Source of the DNA: Tretioscincus oriximinensis
Lineage: Eukaryota > Chordata > Lepidosauria > Squamata > Gymnophthalmidae
Length of the DNA: 64,000 nt
NCBI GenBank assembly: GCA_022410635.1
Contig: JAJVDF010000857.1
Coordinates: 209,714 to 273,713, forward strand
Direction of reading: 5' to 3'
The notes beneath the pieces are model-generated. The model was given only the letters and a program-made list of their open reading frames with translations. It was not told the origin of the DNA and made no database searches. Of the stretch, positions 45,520 through 55,745 are shown one piece after another. The translations under genes were made by a program, and so were the position numbers. Every line of letters starts with the position of its first letter. Position 1 is the first letter of the stretch.

Positions 45520-45860
45520 ATGGCAGACACAGAGAGTAACGAAGAACTGCAGGAGAAGCAGCAGGCAATGTGGGGAGCAGCTGAGTCTGTGGAAGGAGCT
45601 GATGAGGAACAGACACAGCTGGATAGAATGTAGGTGATCCTAGGGGAGAGGCTTCAGCAAGGACACCCGCGCTTATCGAAGAGCTTAGCTGGGAGGGGGC
45701 TGGACTCTTGAAGGCCAGCTGCCAGAGGAGCTTGGCTGGGAACAACAGTCCTAGCTTGCATTTGGATTCGTTGGCTTCCCTTGACCCTCGGACCGTGTAG
45801 CAGCCTTGTGACTTTGGACAATGGATTTTCTAAACTCTGCCTCCTAAGGGGCTTCTGTTC
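45520..45860 (+). mobile_element. Possible LTR-like remnant in IL7 intron 4
   Basis: A GC-moderate unique-looking block with CTTCCCTTGACCCTCGGACC similar in style to 32040-32400. It is directly preceded by the microsatellite at 45448-45480. Assignment is uncertain. Confidence 0.25.
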
Positions 45861-46357
45861 AGCCCTGGGCGTTTGTGGGTGGTGTGGAAGCAAGGAAACC
45901 TTGCCTGCTCTCACCCCTTTCTGGCGTTTGAGGCTCAGGGTTCCATAGAGGCGTCTGCCATGGGTCTATGTGTCTGTCGGGTTTGTATGACACATGCGCA
46001 CACCCTGGGAGTTCTCTGGCAGGAAATCTTCTTTAAAAAAATACTGGGGTGGGTGGGTGGGGATGGTGCTTTAGAAACCAGCCCTGGTTGCCAGAGCCAT
46101 CGATCTACCTCTAGCATTTCTATTCTATTTCACTTTATGCTTCTGCTTTTCAGAGATCCGTTTTCAGCAATACTATTTCTTCTAGTATACATGTCTATTT
46201 TTTGTTCATTTTTCTGTCATGACTGGAACACTTTCTCANTTTCCCCTCTGCTGTTCCATTTCAAAATCCCTCCCTTAATTGCTTAACATCCTGTATACAG
46301 TGGATGCCTGTGGAAGAGCTGCACGTTTATCTTCTTAAAATGGTCTTTTTAACACAG

Positions 46358-46507
46358 GTCTGCCATAACCTCATTGCTGCAAATTCACAAGACTTTTGTA
46401 AGAAGGTGAAGCCCCTCCGAAAGGTCTGCCGCCCGTGCTGCATACAGGCATTAGTTTCCCGCTTCACAACATGTTGGCAGCAGTTTTACATAACCTATCA
46501 CTCATGA
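46358..46507 (+). CDS. IL7: Interleukin 7, terminal coding exon with stop
   Basis: Starts after a strong acceptor (ctttttaacacag) in phase 0 and runs 49 codons to TGA at 46505-46507. The end of the protein reads SRFTTCWQQFYITYHS. The TCW motif matches the conserved end of human IL-7 (KTCWNKIL), and a Cys lies exactly 12 residues before the TCW Cys, the spacing of human Cys129 and Cys141. The exon is about nine codons longer before that Cys than the human last exon; it may have absorbed sequence corresponding to a human penultimate exon, or the true acceptor may differ. An upstream AG at 46299-46300 would also give an open phase-0 extension. Candidate AATAAA hexamers follow at 47472 and 47521. 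The exon points tail to tail at ZC2HC1A. Confidence 0.8.
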   Translation, partial: VCHNLIAANSQDFCKKVKPLRKVCRPCCIQALVSRFTTCWQQFYITYHS

Positions 46508-47554
46508 CAGGCTGCAGCAATGACGCAAAGGATTCTGGGTCACCAAGTGCTGTGGTTTGTAGGACATTCAGATTTCCTGCACAGAACGACGCATTTTTTC
46601 CTGGCTTTGCAAACATCCCTACCAGTGAAGACTTGCTATGCACTGATCTATGGAGGAATGGAAGGAAATAGTTGCAAGACAATCCACAGAGTCACTGGAA
46701 GCAGAGAACATGGAACGTGGTTGGGGTCAAGGCACGGAAGCCAGAGCTAATGGTGGCTCATAGGCAGGCAGCAGGGACCACAAAAAATATTCTTCTTCAA
46801 CCCACATGCTACTTCTGAGCTCGGTGTCTCAAAGTTCGTAAAGAAAAACCTAACTGAACTTGGGTGCTCTGTCACATCGACAAATGTCCAAACTTTAGCT
46901 CAAGTCTAGTAAATGTTTTTGATATACCAGTACATCTTTACATTAGTGAAGAATTTAATTTGCTGAATCTTCAGTTGATATTTTGTACACTTCAAGCCCA
47001 AGCAAGCTTCAGTCGGTTTCTTTTATTGGTTTTAATGTGCCTAGTTGGGGTTTTTTTTCCATTTTTTTTTTAAAAAATCCTAAATCTTAATTTTGTCAGG
47101 GTTGTGGCGTGTCTCCTGCTTGGTGGGTGACATTTAGGCACGTGTGCCATGGTCCGCCATCCCTGCCCTACTGCGTGGGAGGTAATCCTGCCGTGCGGTG
47201 ACTCCTGCGTTGAGGAGGAGCTTGGGACCAATGACCTTGGAGGCCCCTTCCAACTCACAGGAGTCCGTGCTCCTAATCCAAAGGCCGTGTGGAGGGTGGA
47301 GGTGAAGGAGGAGAGGAAACCAGAATGCAAANCCACCACAATGTTTGAAATGCCATGGCTTTATTGTTAACAAAAGAACTGAGCAACATACAGCAAAGCA
47401 TTTAGCGATTATTCCGCACTGATCCTTGAGGGAAGTTCCAAATACACATCATAGCAAAGAACCGCGACACAAATAAACGCATAGTAAAAACAAGATTCCT
47501 GATAAATTACAAAGGGTAAAAATAAATACATTGGTTGCCATAAAGGATTGAAAG

Positions 47555-47726
47555 CCCTGCCCCACTGAGCCTTGTTCTGGGTTGTAGCTCAGTACAGAGC
47601 TTGGCCATCTACATGCCAGTGTAGGCTATGGCAGGCCCCATTCTGGGCCTGCCATAGTTTACACTAGTATGTGGATGGTAGGCACTTATTCAGAGACGTA
47701 GCCTAGAATAAGGCTGTGGGTCAGGG
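47555..47726. repeat. Palindromic hairpin repeat H1, most complete copy
   Basis: A 172-bp near-perfect inverted repeat centred at about 47641. The left arm contains GTGTAGGCTATGGCAGGCC, and the right arm GGCCTGCCATAGTTTACAC. Pairing continues outward through TTCTGGG/CCTAGAA and CCACTGAGCC/GGCTGTGGG. No coding capacity. It lies between the IL7 and ZC2HC1A 3' ends. Confidence 0.85.
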
Positions 47727-47729
47727 CCA

Positions 47730-49300
47730 TCGAAACAGAAATGCAAAAGAGACACAGGAGTTTTTGGTGATTCAGATTACAGCCAAGTTACAGCCTAGCA
47801 AGAGCAGTAAGTCTTTGATGCGATGTGCCAGTGTGAAATCTAAGATCCCCCTGTGGCTCCTACAAAATACCAAGCGTGATGTAGAACCAAAGACTTATAA
47901 ATCCAACTAACCTTGAGTTGCCTGCGACAGTTTGTGTAATGCCGATCTTTGCATCGTTCATGATAAACACTGAAATCCTGGCTGAATTCATAAAAATATG
48001 AACCCCTTCTGATTCCGCAAGTCACTATTTACCTGGCACTGGCGTCAAGCATGAGANTGAATTCTAGGAAATGTAGGAAAGCACATTTGGGGACAGGATA
48101 ATCCCTATGGAAACGGCAGGGAGTCCTTTGCTGCCATAGAGCCTGTGGGATCTCCTGAGGACTGCAGGACTAAGGATTCAGGAAGCTCTTTTTGGAGCAC
48201 GTCTCTTCATCCATTAGGTACCTGGTTTGGTTTACCTTCTTTGCTGCTACTTAGTTTCAAACATCAGAATTTTCTCAGGTTCTTTCTCAGAGCTTTTATC
48301 TTCCAAGGGGCAGAGAAAGGAGGCCTTATTATGGGTTATATCTTGCAATAGGGATCTACCATATGCATGGTAGTCTAGGCTGTGGCAGGCCCCATATTCC
48401 AAGGTTCCATTGGTTCCACTTTCCTTCCGTTAAGCACCAATACAGTGAAAAGCAGTGTTGCAAACAAGCAAAATAGTTCATATTTAAATATTTTTTTAAA
48501 ATTTATCAAAAATAGTAAAACGGGTAATTTAAAAAAATTAAGTACTAAATGAACCATTTTTAAAGCCCAAAGTTATCTGCATTTTCAATCTACCTTAATG
48601 GTGAAGATGTTTGGGTTTTAAAACACCTACTTTGCCATTTTTTAAAGACCAAAGTTACTTGCATTTCGCACTCCAACAGTGAAGGTATTTTGGTTTGCAA
48701 ATGTTATATAAAATGTTTCCTCTAAATGAAAGTTGAAATCAAAGTTCCAAAATTGCGTCGCGTAACCTTTTGAGCCTCAGTTGATCCTTTTGAAGATGTT
48801 CCCAAGAACCTTGTCCAACAAGACGTTCCTCGGCCTTGTGTCCTGCGTTTATGCTCCCTCCATCCCCGGGCAGAGGGAAGCCAGCTGGGAGGCTCCCAAG
48901 GGCCATCTAACCACGCGTGTGTCTTCCTCTTTGACTTGACATATCAAAAGGGTTTTTTTCACGTGGTTGAGGTGTCAGAAAACCTGCATCAACCCTAGCT
49001 GGTCCTTCCAGGCCTCCCGGCCACAATGCTTCCCCCCTAGAATCAAAACAAGGTGGGATCTACAGATCCTCCCTTTGGCCATGCAAGCTCAACCCACACA
49101 CTTCCCACTGAACCTTGCTTCACCTAGCGAAAGCAGCCTGCAGGGTCAAAATCACGTGGCACACGCTCCATTGTTCTGGGGTGGGGTCTGGATCGCCATG
49201 CTGAGGGGGCTTCCTTTTAAAGTGCAGGTGGACACACACAGACTCCCCACTCGGTTGTTCCTGTTCCAACAGCGGTACAGTTCCCATTTGAACAAGGCTG
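47730..49300. other. Interval between IL7 and ZC2HC1A 3' ends
   Basis: Mostly unique, AT-rich at 48420-48760; a hairpin-repeat fragment is near 48357-48395. Some of it may be 3' UTR of either gene. Confidence 0.4.
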
Positions 49301-49311
49301 CAGCCACACAA

Positions 49312-49408
49312 TTCCACTACTGTTGGATATTCCACAATAAAGCGTGGCTGGTCTGGAATAAACCCGTCCACACAAAGCTTTATTGTGGAATATTCAACGA
49401 TAGTGGAA
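49312..49408. repeat. 32-bp inverted repeat carrying AATAAA on both strands
   Basis: The left arm 49312-49343 and the right arm 49377-49408 are reverse complements with about four mismatches, separated by 33 bp. AATAAA occurs on the plus strand at 49336-49341 and on the minus strand at 49379-49384. It lies between the convergent IL7 and ZC2HC1A genes and could supply polyadenylation signals in both directions. It may be the core of a small DNA transposon. Confidence 0.75.
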
Positions 49409-49704
49409 CAACTTCCAGTGCGCTTGGCTCGTGACGATAGTTAAATTTCAAACCAGGAGTGAACCATTCCGGAGAGGAAAAACAAGCCGCTATGACCGGT
49501 GAGGAATGGAACAACCTCAGAGCCAGCACCCACCAGACACAGACGGTGGGCTGGATGAGACACACAGGAACTCACGGGTCCACTTCTGCCTCAGCAGTAG
49601 GTACAGACTGGTGCCGCCAAAGTGCACCAGGCGTGAGGGCGTGTTCAGTCCGTATCAAGATTACAGGNTGACAAGATGGCTGGCACACAGTTGGCGTGTG
49701 AACC

Positions 49705-49815
49705 AACTTTGCTGCACTCATAGAGGGTTGGCTACAGATTGTGGGCAATAGTCTCCACTGGCAGGCATATGACCAAGCTCTGCCCCATGATAGACCCCAG
49801 AATAAGGCTTACTCT
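49705..49815. repeat. Hairpin repeat H1 fragment
   Basis: Outer arm CCCCAGAATAAGGCTTACTC and inner TAGTCTCCACTGGCAGGCAT; ZC2HC1A 3' flank. Confidence 0.5.
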
Positions 49816-50140
49816 AATGAGTATTACAGAATTTTTCTGTATTTAAAATCACACAAAACAGGGAGGAGCAGAAAGTCCGATTATACTGGAAGGACATCAA
49901 ATTTGTGTTTGTGATTCTGCTGGAAGAGATTAAAAAGAAAAAGGGTACGTCTTTCAGGTCCCTTGTGAGGTCTAAGAGCACAGAAGGGCCCCTTAAGCAC
50001 TATGGAGTGCCGCACACAGGTGGAGATCAGTTAGGGAAACGTCATGTCGCCTAAGAGTGAAGGTGCTGCGCACAGCTGTTCATCACATCTGGAGGGAACT
50101 TCAGAGAAAGTGAGGCTAACTGGATGACTTCCAAGGCGTA

Positions 50141-50252
50141 TTCTGGGTTATAGCCCTGGGACAGAGCTTGGCCATCCACATGCTGTAGTCGACACTGGCC
50201 TGTAGATGGCAGGCTCCTCTTCTGAGGTACAGCCCAGGAGAAGACTCAGGGT
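50141..50252. repeat. Hairpin repeat H1
   Basis: TTGGCCATCCACATGCTGTA and reverse arm CTGTAGATGGCAGGCTCCTC; the centre is shortened relative to 47555-47726. Confidence 0.75.
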
Positions 50253-50624
50253 GGCCAGGATCATGCAGTATTTCCTCACCCAGGGTAGCTGCTGTAGCCA
50301 ATAATAGGAAAGGACACATTTCTCCTTTACAGCAGCCAATTCAGTGTTAGCAGAGTGGGTGAAACGGAAAAACCCAGCGTGGCTCTGATACACGCTTCGA
50401 CTAGTGCCAGCTGCGTCTCAGGAATCCCCTCTTGATCGGTGTGGGTTTGAGATATATACAGTCCTATATTTACACCAAAGCCAGCCTGCAAGGCTCTAGG
50501 GCCTGTTCCTGTTCCAGGGCTCCGGTCTCCTGGGACGGCGCAAAGGCAGCAGGCCTCTGGGATGGGCTAAGGGCCGAGGGGAAAAGGGAAGAGCAGGATA
50601 GCTTTCCGGTTGCATAGAAGGTGC

Positions 50625-50799
50625 TCACAAGACCATCCTCCGGACGCCACACTCACAACAGAACTTTGCGGACTCCACGGGGTATTTGGCACCACATTCG
50701 TAACAGAATTTGGACATCTGTGCAGCGGGATTCCTCTCGCTGGCCTTTGAGCTTCCTCCGTTGACGGAAGAGGGGCTGTCTCCACTCTCGTAGCCGCTT
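50625..50799 (-). CDS. ZC2HC1A: ZC2HC1A terminal exon with Cys-pair zinc ribbon and stop
   Basis: The acceptor is ccaattgctgcag; phase 2 in; the stop TGA is at 50625-50627. The carboxy-terminus reads [20 protein letters not shown] then CGVRRMVL. Two CxxC pairs form a small zinc ribbon typical of the ZC2HC1A end, which is absent from the shorter ZC2HC1B. The 3' UTR continues toward lower coordinates. The first clear minus-strand AATAAA seen downstream is at 49379-49384, inside an inverted repeat. The six exons here sum to 759 bp with continuous phase, giving 252 residues. Confidence 0.96.
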
Positions 50800-51315
50800 C
50801 TGCAGCAATTGGGAGGAAATCGAGAAGAAGAAATGGCACAGGCGTTAGGTAATGCGTTTCACGCGGTTCTTACCTTCCCCAGGTGGGACNGACTGCAAAA
50901 GGACAAGCTTGCAGCAAAGGCCATTGGGAGCGAGGGCAGGGCCTTCCTGGCAGCTGCCCGCAGACAATGGGGTGGTCTCCCCCTGGAGCTGCACCAATCG
51001 ACGTTACTTATTCATTCGGGAAATCTTTGGAGAGGCAATTCTTTCCCCTTCCCCACTTTTCAGGGGTTGTTTTAAGATGTCAACTTTGTATTTCTGCTTT
51101 TACCCTGTGACCTCCACATATATGGCAGGATAAAAGTCCAGATATTTATTGCTATGAATCAGATTAAGCAACAAACATATTGGGCGAAGTCTTGAGGTTG
51201 AATTTCATTTATTTGTATCAGGCGCATCAAAACAAAATTAAACACAGCCCTGCAAGTGGCTTAGAGCAGTATAAATAATGAGAATAAACTTGCTTTTGAC
51301 CATTGCACAGTCACA

Positions 51316-52003
51316 AGAACATAAGAACATAAGAAGAGCCATACTGGATCAGGCCACAGCCCATCGAGTCCAGCATTCTGTGTCACACAAAGGCCCACCA
51401 GATGCACCTGGGCAGTCCGAACAGAGGTAAGCAAAATATGCTGCTCCTGTTCGTGACTCCCTGCAAATGGTATTTCAAAAGTCCTGCCTGTTGCTCCATC
51501 CCGGAGGCTACATCCAGACAACTATCTTAGTATCCATTTATACCCTTAGTGTCCATAAACCTGTCTAGTCCTGTCTTGAAACTATCCAAGCTGTTAGCTA
51601 CCACTACCTCTTCAGGAAGTAAATTCCACAGGCCGATGACCCTCTGGGTGAAAAAATACTTCCCTTTGTCTGTTCTCACTTTTCTACCCAACAGTTTTAA
51701 GGAGTGCCCTCTGGTCCTTGTGTTGTGTGATAGAGAAAACATTTTTTCTCTATTCACCCTGTCGATCCCATGCATGATTTTGTACACTTCAATCAGATCA
51801 CCCCTCAAACGTCTCCTTTCAAGGCTGAAGAGGCCCAGACGTTGCAGCCTTGCTTCGTAAGGGAGGTGCTCCAGACCCTTGATCATTTTTGTTGCCCTTT
51901 TCTGCACCTTCTCCAGTTCCAAAATATCCCTCTTGAGATGTGGTGACCAGAATTGAACACAGTATTCCAAATGTGGCCTCACCACAGATTTATAAAGAGG
52001 CAA
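51316..52003 (-). mobile_element. CR1 LINE 3' fragment with open RT terminus
   Basis: 158 open codons (51527-52003) encode [20 protein letters not shown] through RVIGLWNLLPEEVVV. The 3' end carries ttatgttcttatgttcttg repeats, the octamer tail of this subfamily. It sits in the intergenic/3' flank between ZC2HC1A exons 50799 and 52772, that is, in the last intron. Confidence 0.88.
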
Positions 52004-52489
52004 AACAAGGATCCTTAATGTGGACTAAGAGCCTGTGTGGATTACTTCTTAATCACCAAGTCCACACATTAATGGACCCCCNCTTGTATGAGGCCGGTCA
52101 ACCTCTGTCTGGCCATTAAAGAAGCCAACTCAGTGCCCACGGATGTTGCGGAACTGAAATGGCTAAAGAAGGAACTTAGTTTTGACCAGAGCAACTATTC
52201 TAGTCAGGCTTCTTCTTTATGTATAGTTTCTGACTAGGCTCTAACCAATAAGGCTTTTTCCATCTGTATAATTAGGCAGCATCTCCTGGCCGAGCCAGTG
52301 CCCTCTGCTTCCCCTAGAGGAGCCACACTAGCTAAACTATATATATGCCTACATACCCAAGTATGTCAGGGGCGGTATCCCTGACGGCAGAGCTCCATTT
52401 GCATGATGGAGAAGTGGCCTGGAATAAGCAAAACCACATCGTGGGTCACTGGTAGCTCCAACCAACCAGATCTGCCAGGGAGCCCCTGA

Positions 52490-52582
52490 TCCTGTATGTG
52501 GAGGCTGATGCTACATGTGGAATAGGGCATGCGGAGGGCCAAGCCCTATTCTGAGATACAGCCCATAATAAGGCTCCGTGGA
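52490..52582. repeat. Hairpin repeat H1 fragment
   Basis: Outer arm TTCTGAGATACAGCCCATAA then TAAGGCTCCGTGG; inner arms eroded. Confidence 0.5.
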
Positions 52583-52771
52583 ATTCCATCCTCAATATGG
52601 AACTGTCGATCTGTGTCTATCAAGCAATGGCCCTTGAGAATTCAGCCTTTTTTTGCTCCACCCATGAACCCCCCATCAACTTAATATTTAGATCATTTGT
52701 GAGATGTGCAGCTCCCAGGAAACACGCCGTGATGGAGTTTTTCAAGAGAAAACCCCAAGCCCCTTCATTAC

Positions 52772-52882
52772 CTGCTTGAGCAGTTTTCACTCCCATAAGC
52801 CTTCCTTCTGTTCCCCATCATGCCTATTCCAGAATTCCTTGCAAGGTTAGCGGGTGTCGCTGTCCGTGGCTTCAAGGAGCCT
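52772..52882 (-). CDS. ZC2HC1A: ZC2HC1A exon (linker)
   Basis: A 111-bp exon between acceptor cttctctttcag and donor gtaatg, phase 2 in and phase 2 out. It encodes GSLKPRTATPANLARNSGIG and, after a few residues, NRRKAYGSENCSSR. The K-P-R-x-x-T-P-x-x-L-A-R-N pattern matches the family. The exon is followed on the plus strand (52905 on) by a CR1 tail lying in the intron. Confidence 0.92.
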
Positions 52883-52904
52883 CTGAAAGAGAAGATCCAT
52901 TGAG

Positions 52905-52962
52905 AATCATAGAGCTGGAAGGGGCCTCCAGGGTCATTGGGTCCAACCCCCTTGGAGAATAC
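52905..52962 (-). mobile_element. Very short CR1 3' tail in ZC2HC1A intron
   Basis: AATCATAGAGCTGGAAGGGG and CATTGGGTCCAACCCCC; only the terminal about 55 bp. Confidence 0.65.
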
Positions 52963-53399
52963 AAGGGTCAAATCCAGGATGGACGTAGCAAGCACCCTCA
53001 GGGTCTGCTGTTCAAGAGTGGATATAACAGTGCAGTGGACCCCAGTATGCAAGAGACATCTGTATTACTGGCTAAGGCAGTCTAGGGGGTTATTTTGGTT
53101 GTCTGGGAAAAGCTATGTTCCACCTAGGGCAGGTTGGGGCAACTGGTAGGCCACTGGGGGAGCCAGAAGGTGGGTCAAGATGGGCCACTGGGCCCCATTC
53201 AGGAGGCTTCTATGAAAGGAGGTTTTTCTTTCTCGCCCTGACTGAGGTGCCCAGGGGCCACTGGCGGGCCACTGGGGGAGCCAGAAGGGCAGCAACATAA
53301 TCGTGTGAACCAATTCAAAAGATTAGCTCCCCTTTCCTAAGTTTTGGTTCACACCCATCTGCACAGTAGGAAACAAGGGATCTGTATTGTATATGAAGA

Positions 53400-53600
53400 T
53401 ATGTAGTAGCCTAAGGGAAGCCCTACTGCACAGGATTTTCACCTTCTGCCTCTCCCAGGGCTCCCCAACGTCACCTTCTGAGCACCTGGAGGAGGAGGCA
53501 AAACGGTCACTTGTCCTCCACTCCCTGCATACGGCATGCTGGGACCCCTGCCCGTTTCTCCAACCCGGAGGTAGGATTCTTAAAGGTCGCAAGATGCCAT
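53400..53600 (-). mobile_element. CR1 3' fragment, ZC2HC1A intron
   Basis: Diverged reverse 3' UTR (GAGGAGGCAAAACGGTCACT, CTCCCTGCATACGGCATGC). Confidence 0.55.
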
Positions 53601-53703
53601 CGCCTGCCCAGGGGTCTCCCAGCCTCCTGCAGGAACAATTGGGATCCTTCCTGAGCCTTATTCTGGGAGATATCACAGCCTCGAGAGGCCTCTGGCGCAT
53701 AAC

Positions 53704-53925
53704 CACAGAATCTTAGAGTTGGAAGGGGCCCCCAGGGCCATGGGGTCCAATCCCCTGCTGCTCAGTGCAAGATTGACTAACCATCCCAGACAGATGACTG
53801 CCTTTCGAAGGCTTCCCCTGGCAACCTATTCCACTGGTTTATCACCCTCATTGGCATAAGGTTTGTTCTGGCAACACTTATCACCCCCCTTGNAGTTTCA
53901 TCCTGTTGCTCATAATGTGCCTCCT
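53704..53925 (-). mobile_element. CR1 3' end, ATTCTATG subfamily, ZC2HC1A intron
   Basis: CAGAATCTTAGAGTTGGAAG through CCTTGNAGTTTCATCCTG; parallels 25986-26215. Confidence 0.75.
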
Positions 53926-53985
53926 GCAGTCTGCACTAGCAAACAGGCGGCAGCTCCTATTCCAGTATATATTCCAGAACTAGAG
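53919..53985. repeat. Hairpin repeat H1, right arm fragment
   Basis: GCAGTCTGCACTAGCAAACA and GCAGCTCCTATTCCAGTATA. Confidence 0.45.
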
Positions 53986-54204
53986 AGCAATGGGCGGCTA
54001 GCCATGCAGTGGGCTGTGGGCGTTCTGCTGGAGGGTGTGGCATCCGGTGGCTCATAGAAGGGTGACCTGGCACGCGGCTTGGTCCTCAGGTGGCATCGCT
54101 AGCCGGGTGGCAGTGTGTGAGAGTTCCGCCTGGTCGCCAGGGGCTCACAGTTGGGCGATGCGGGCTGCGGCAGATCCTGGGCAGGCAGCAAGGGGCTCTT
54201 GTGG

Positions 54205-54400
54205 ACCAGAGGTAAAGAACAGAGAAGTAATTCAAAGCCCTGTATCTGCAGTGGAGGTACAGTGAGCGCCCTCTACTGGCTTTAGCTTCAGCCAATCACG
54301 CTGTTTGAAAGTGAGCAATCACAGGTAGGTACCATCATCTCAATATGATAGAGAAGATAGATTCTTCCTCTTCTCCTCCTCCTGCATTTCGGAACAGGCG
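54205..54400 (+). mobile_element. SINE family 2 fragment, ZC2HC1A intron
   Basis: AATTCAAAGCCCTGTATCTG, CGCCCTCTACTGGCTTTAGC and a TTCCTCTTCTCC tail; head and 3' body are incomplete. Confidence 0.6.
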
Positions 54401-54900
54401 GCAGTCTGGGGTCATGTTGGGCGATCGGCCAATCATATCCGCTGCAGCCAATTTTCATAACAAGGATCTAGCCCAGTGCCTGGGAATCCTGTTTCGGAGA
54501 TGATCGGAAGTGTTTTGTGGCTGAGTCTCTTGAGGATGCTGCCTTTACCCGGAGGCCCAGCGAATCAGAAGTTGCTTTGAAGCTTCTGGTGAATTCCTGG
54601 AATTTTCTGTGCCGGCACGCTGGGGCTGGCCTTGAGGAAGACACTTGCTTACCTGAGCATTTTCGTGGCATTTTAAAAGCTGAAGGTTGTTGGTTTCACA
54701 CTCATAGATTCAATGTTTATTATGCTGCATAAAAATATTCTCGGCTCATTATTTAATGTCACATTTTGCTAAAGTATAAGCCGCCTTAAGCCCCCTAAGA
54801 AAAGTGAAGTATTGAAACAAACAGCTATGGCTAAAGGACTGTGTAAGTGGGATATTCGTTTCTGCAGGTTTTTAGTTCCTAAGGAACTTTAAGGAGAATT

Positions 54901-55012
54901 GGCCATCAGCATGTCAGTGTAGACCATTCGGGGTCTGCCATAGTCTACATTAGCATGTGCCTGGCAGGTGCCTATTCCAGGATATAGCCCAAAACAAGGC
55001 TCCATGTGGAAA
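54901..55012. repeat. Hairpin repeat H1
   Basis: ATGTCAGTGTAGACCATTCG, GGTCTGCCATAGTCTACATT and outer arm ATATAGCCCAAAACAAGGCT. Confidence 0.72.
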
Positions 55013-55049
55013 GGACATACAGACCAAGTATCCATCGACAACAATAACA

Positions 55050-55745
55050 AATGAGTCGTTTCCATTTCCAGTTTCATGGTTATTAGTTGTATTTCTGCCT
55101 GCTTTTCCTTGCCATTTTTCATAGCGACAAGTGCTTATTAGAGTGAGAACAAAGGAAAGTATTTCTTCACCTAGAGGGTCATTGGCTTGTCGAATTTACT
55201 TCCAGAAGAGGTGGTGATAGCTAGCAGCCTGGATAGATTCAAGACAGGATTAGACAAGTTCATGGACACCAAGGGTATAAATAATTACTAGGGTGGAACT
55301 TTTGAAGCTGCCTCTGGGATGGAGCAACAGGCAGGACTTGTGAAATATCATTTGCAGAGAGTCGAGAATTGGTGAAGTTTTTGCTTTCTTCTGTTCATTC
55401 TGCCCAGGTGCAATTGGTGGCCACTGTGGGAAACAGAAGGCTGGACTGGGTGGGCTCCGGCCCCATTCAGCAGGGCTCCTCTTAGGTTCTTATTATAAAA
55501 GCTTGGATGCCCAATAGCTTTACTGAGCTCCAGCAGGATTGACAGTAGCAGCAAACTAATATGAGATGTATCTGTTGTTGCTGCCACTTGCTGGTGATGG
55601 CGAGGCCTGCTGGGAAATGTAGTCTAAGCAGTGGGCAATCCCTTCTACCCAGCTTGCGCGGGCCCCTATCCTGCGGATAACAGCTCCCAGCTTTGAGCCA
55701 ATCGCTGCTCACAGGAAACNGTTTCTGGTTTAAAGCTTGACCGGG
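55050..55745 (+). repeat. Unclassified repeat U1, split by a CR1
   Basis: ATTTCTGCCTGCTTTTCCTT before the CR1 at 55140-55497, then AAGCTTGGATGCCCAATAGC and CTGCTGGGAAATGTAGTCTA (about 55606-55625). Ends near GGTTTAAAGC. Confidence 0.6.
55140..55497 (+). mobile_element. CR1 3' fragment nested in unclassified repeat
   Basis: Standard 3' UTR ending GCTCCTCTTAGGTTCTTATT. The flanking pieces 55050-55139 and 55498-55745 join into one copy of the repeat described at 11850-12200. Confidence 0.75.
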
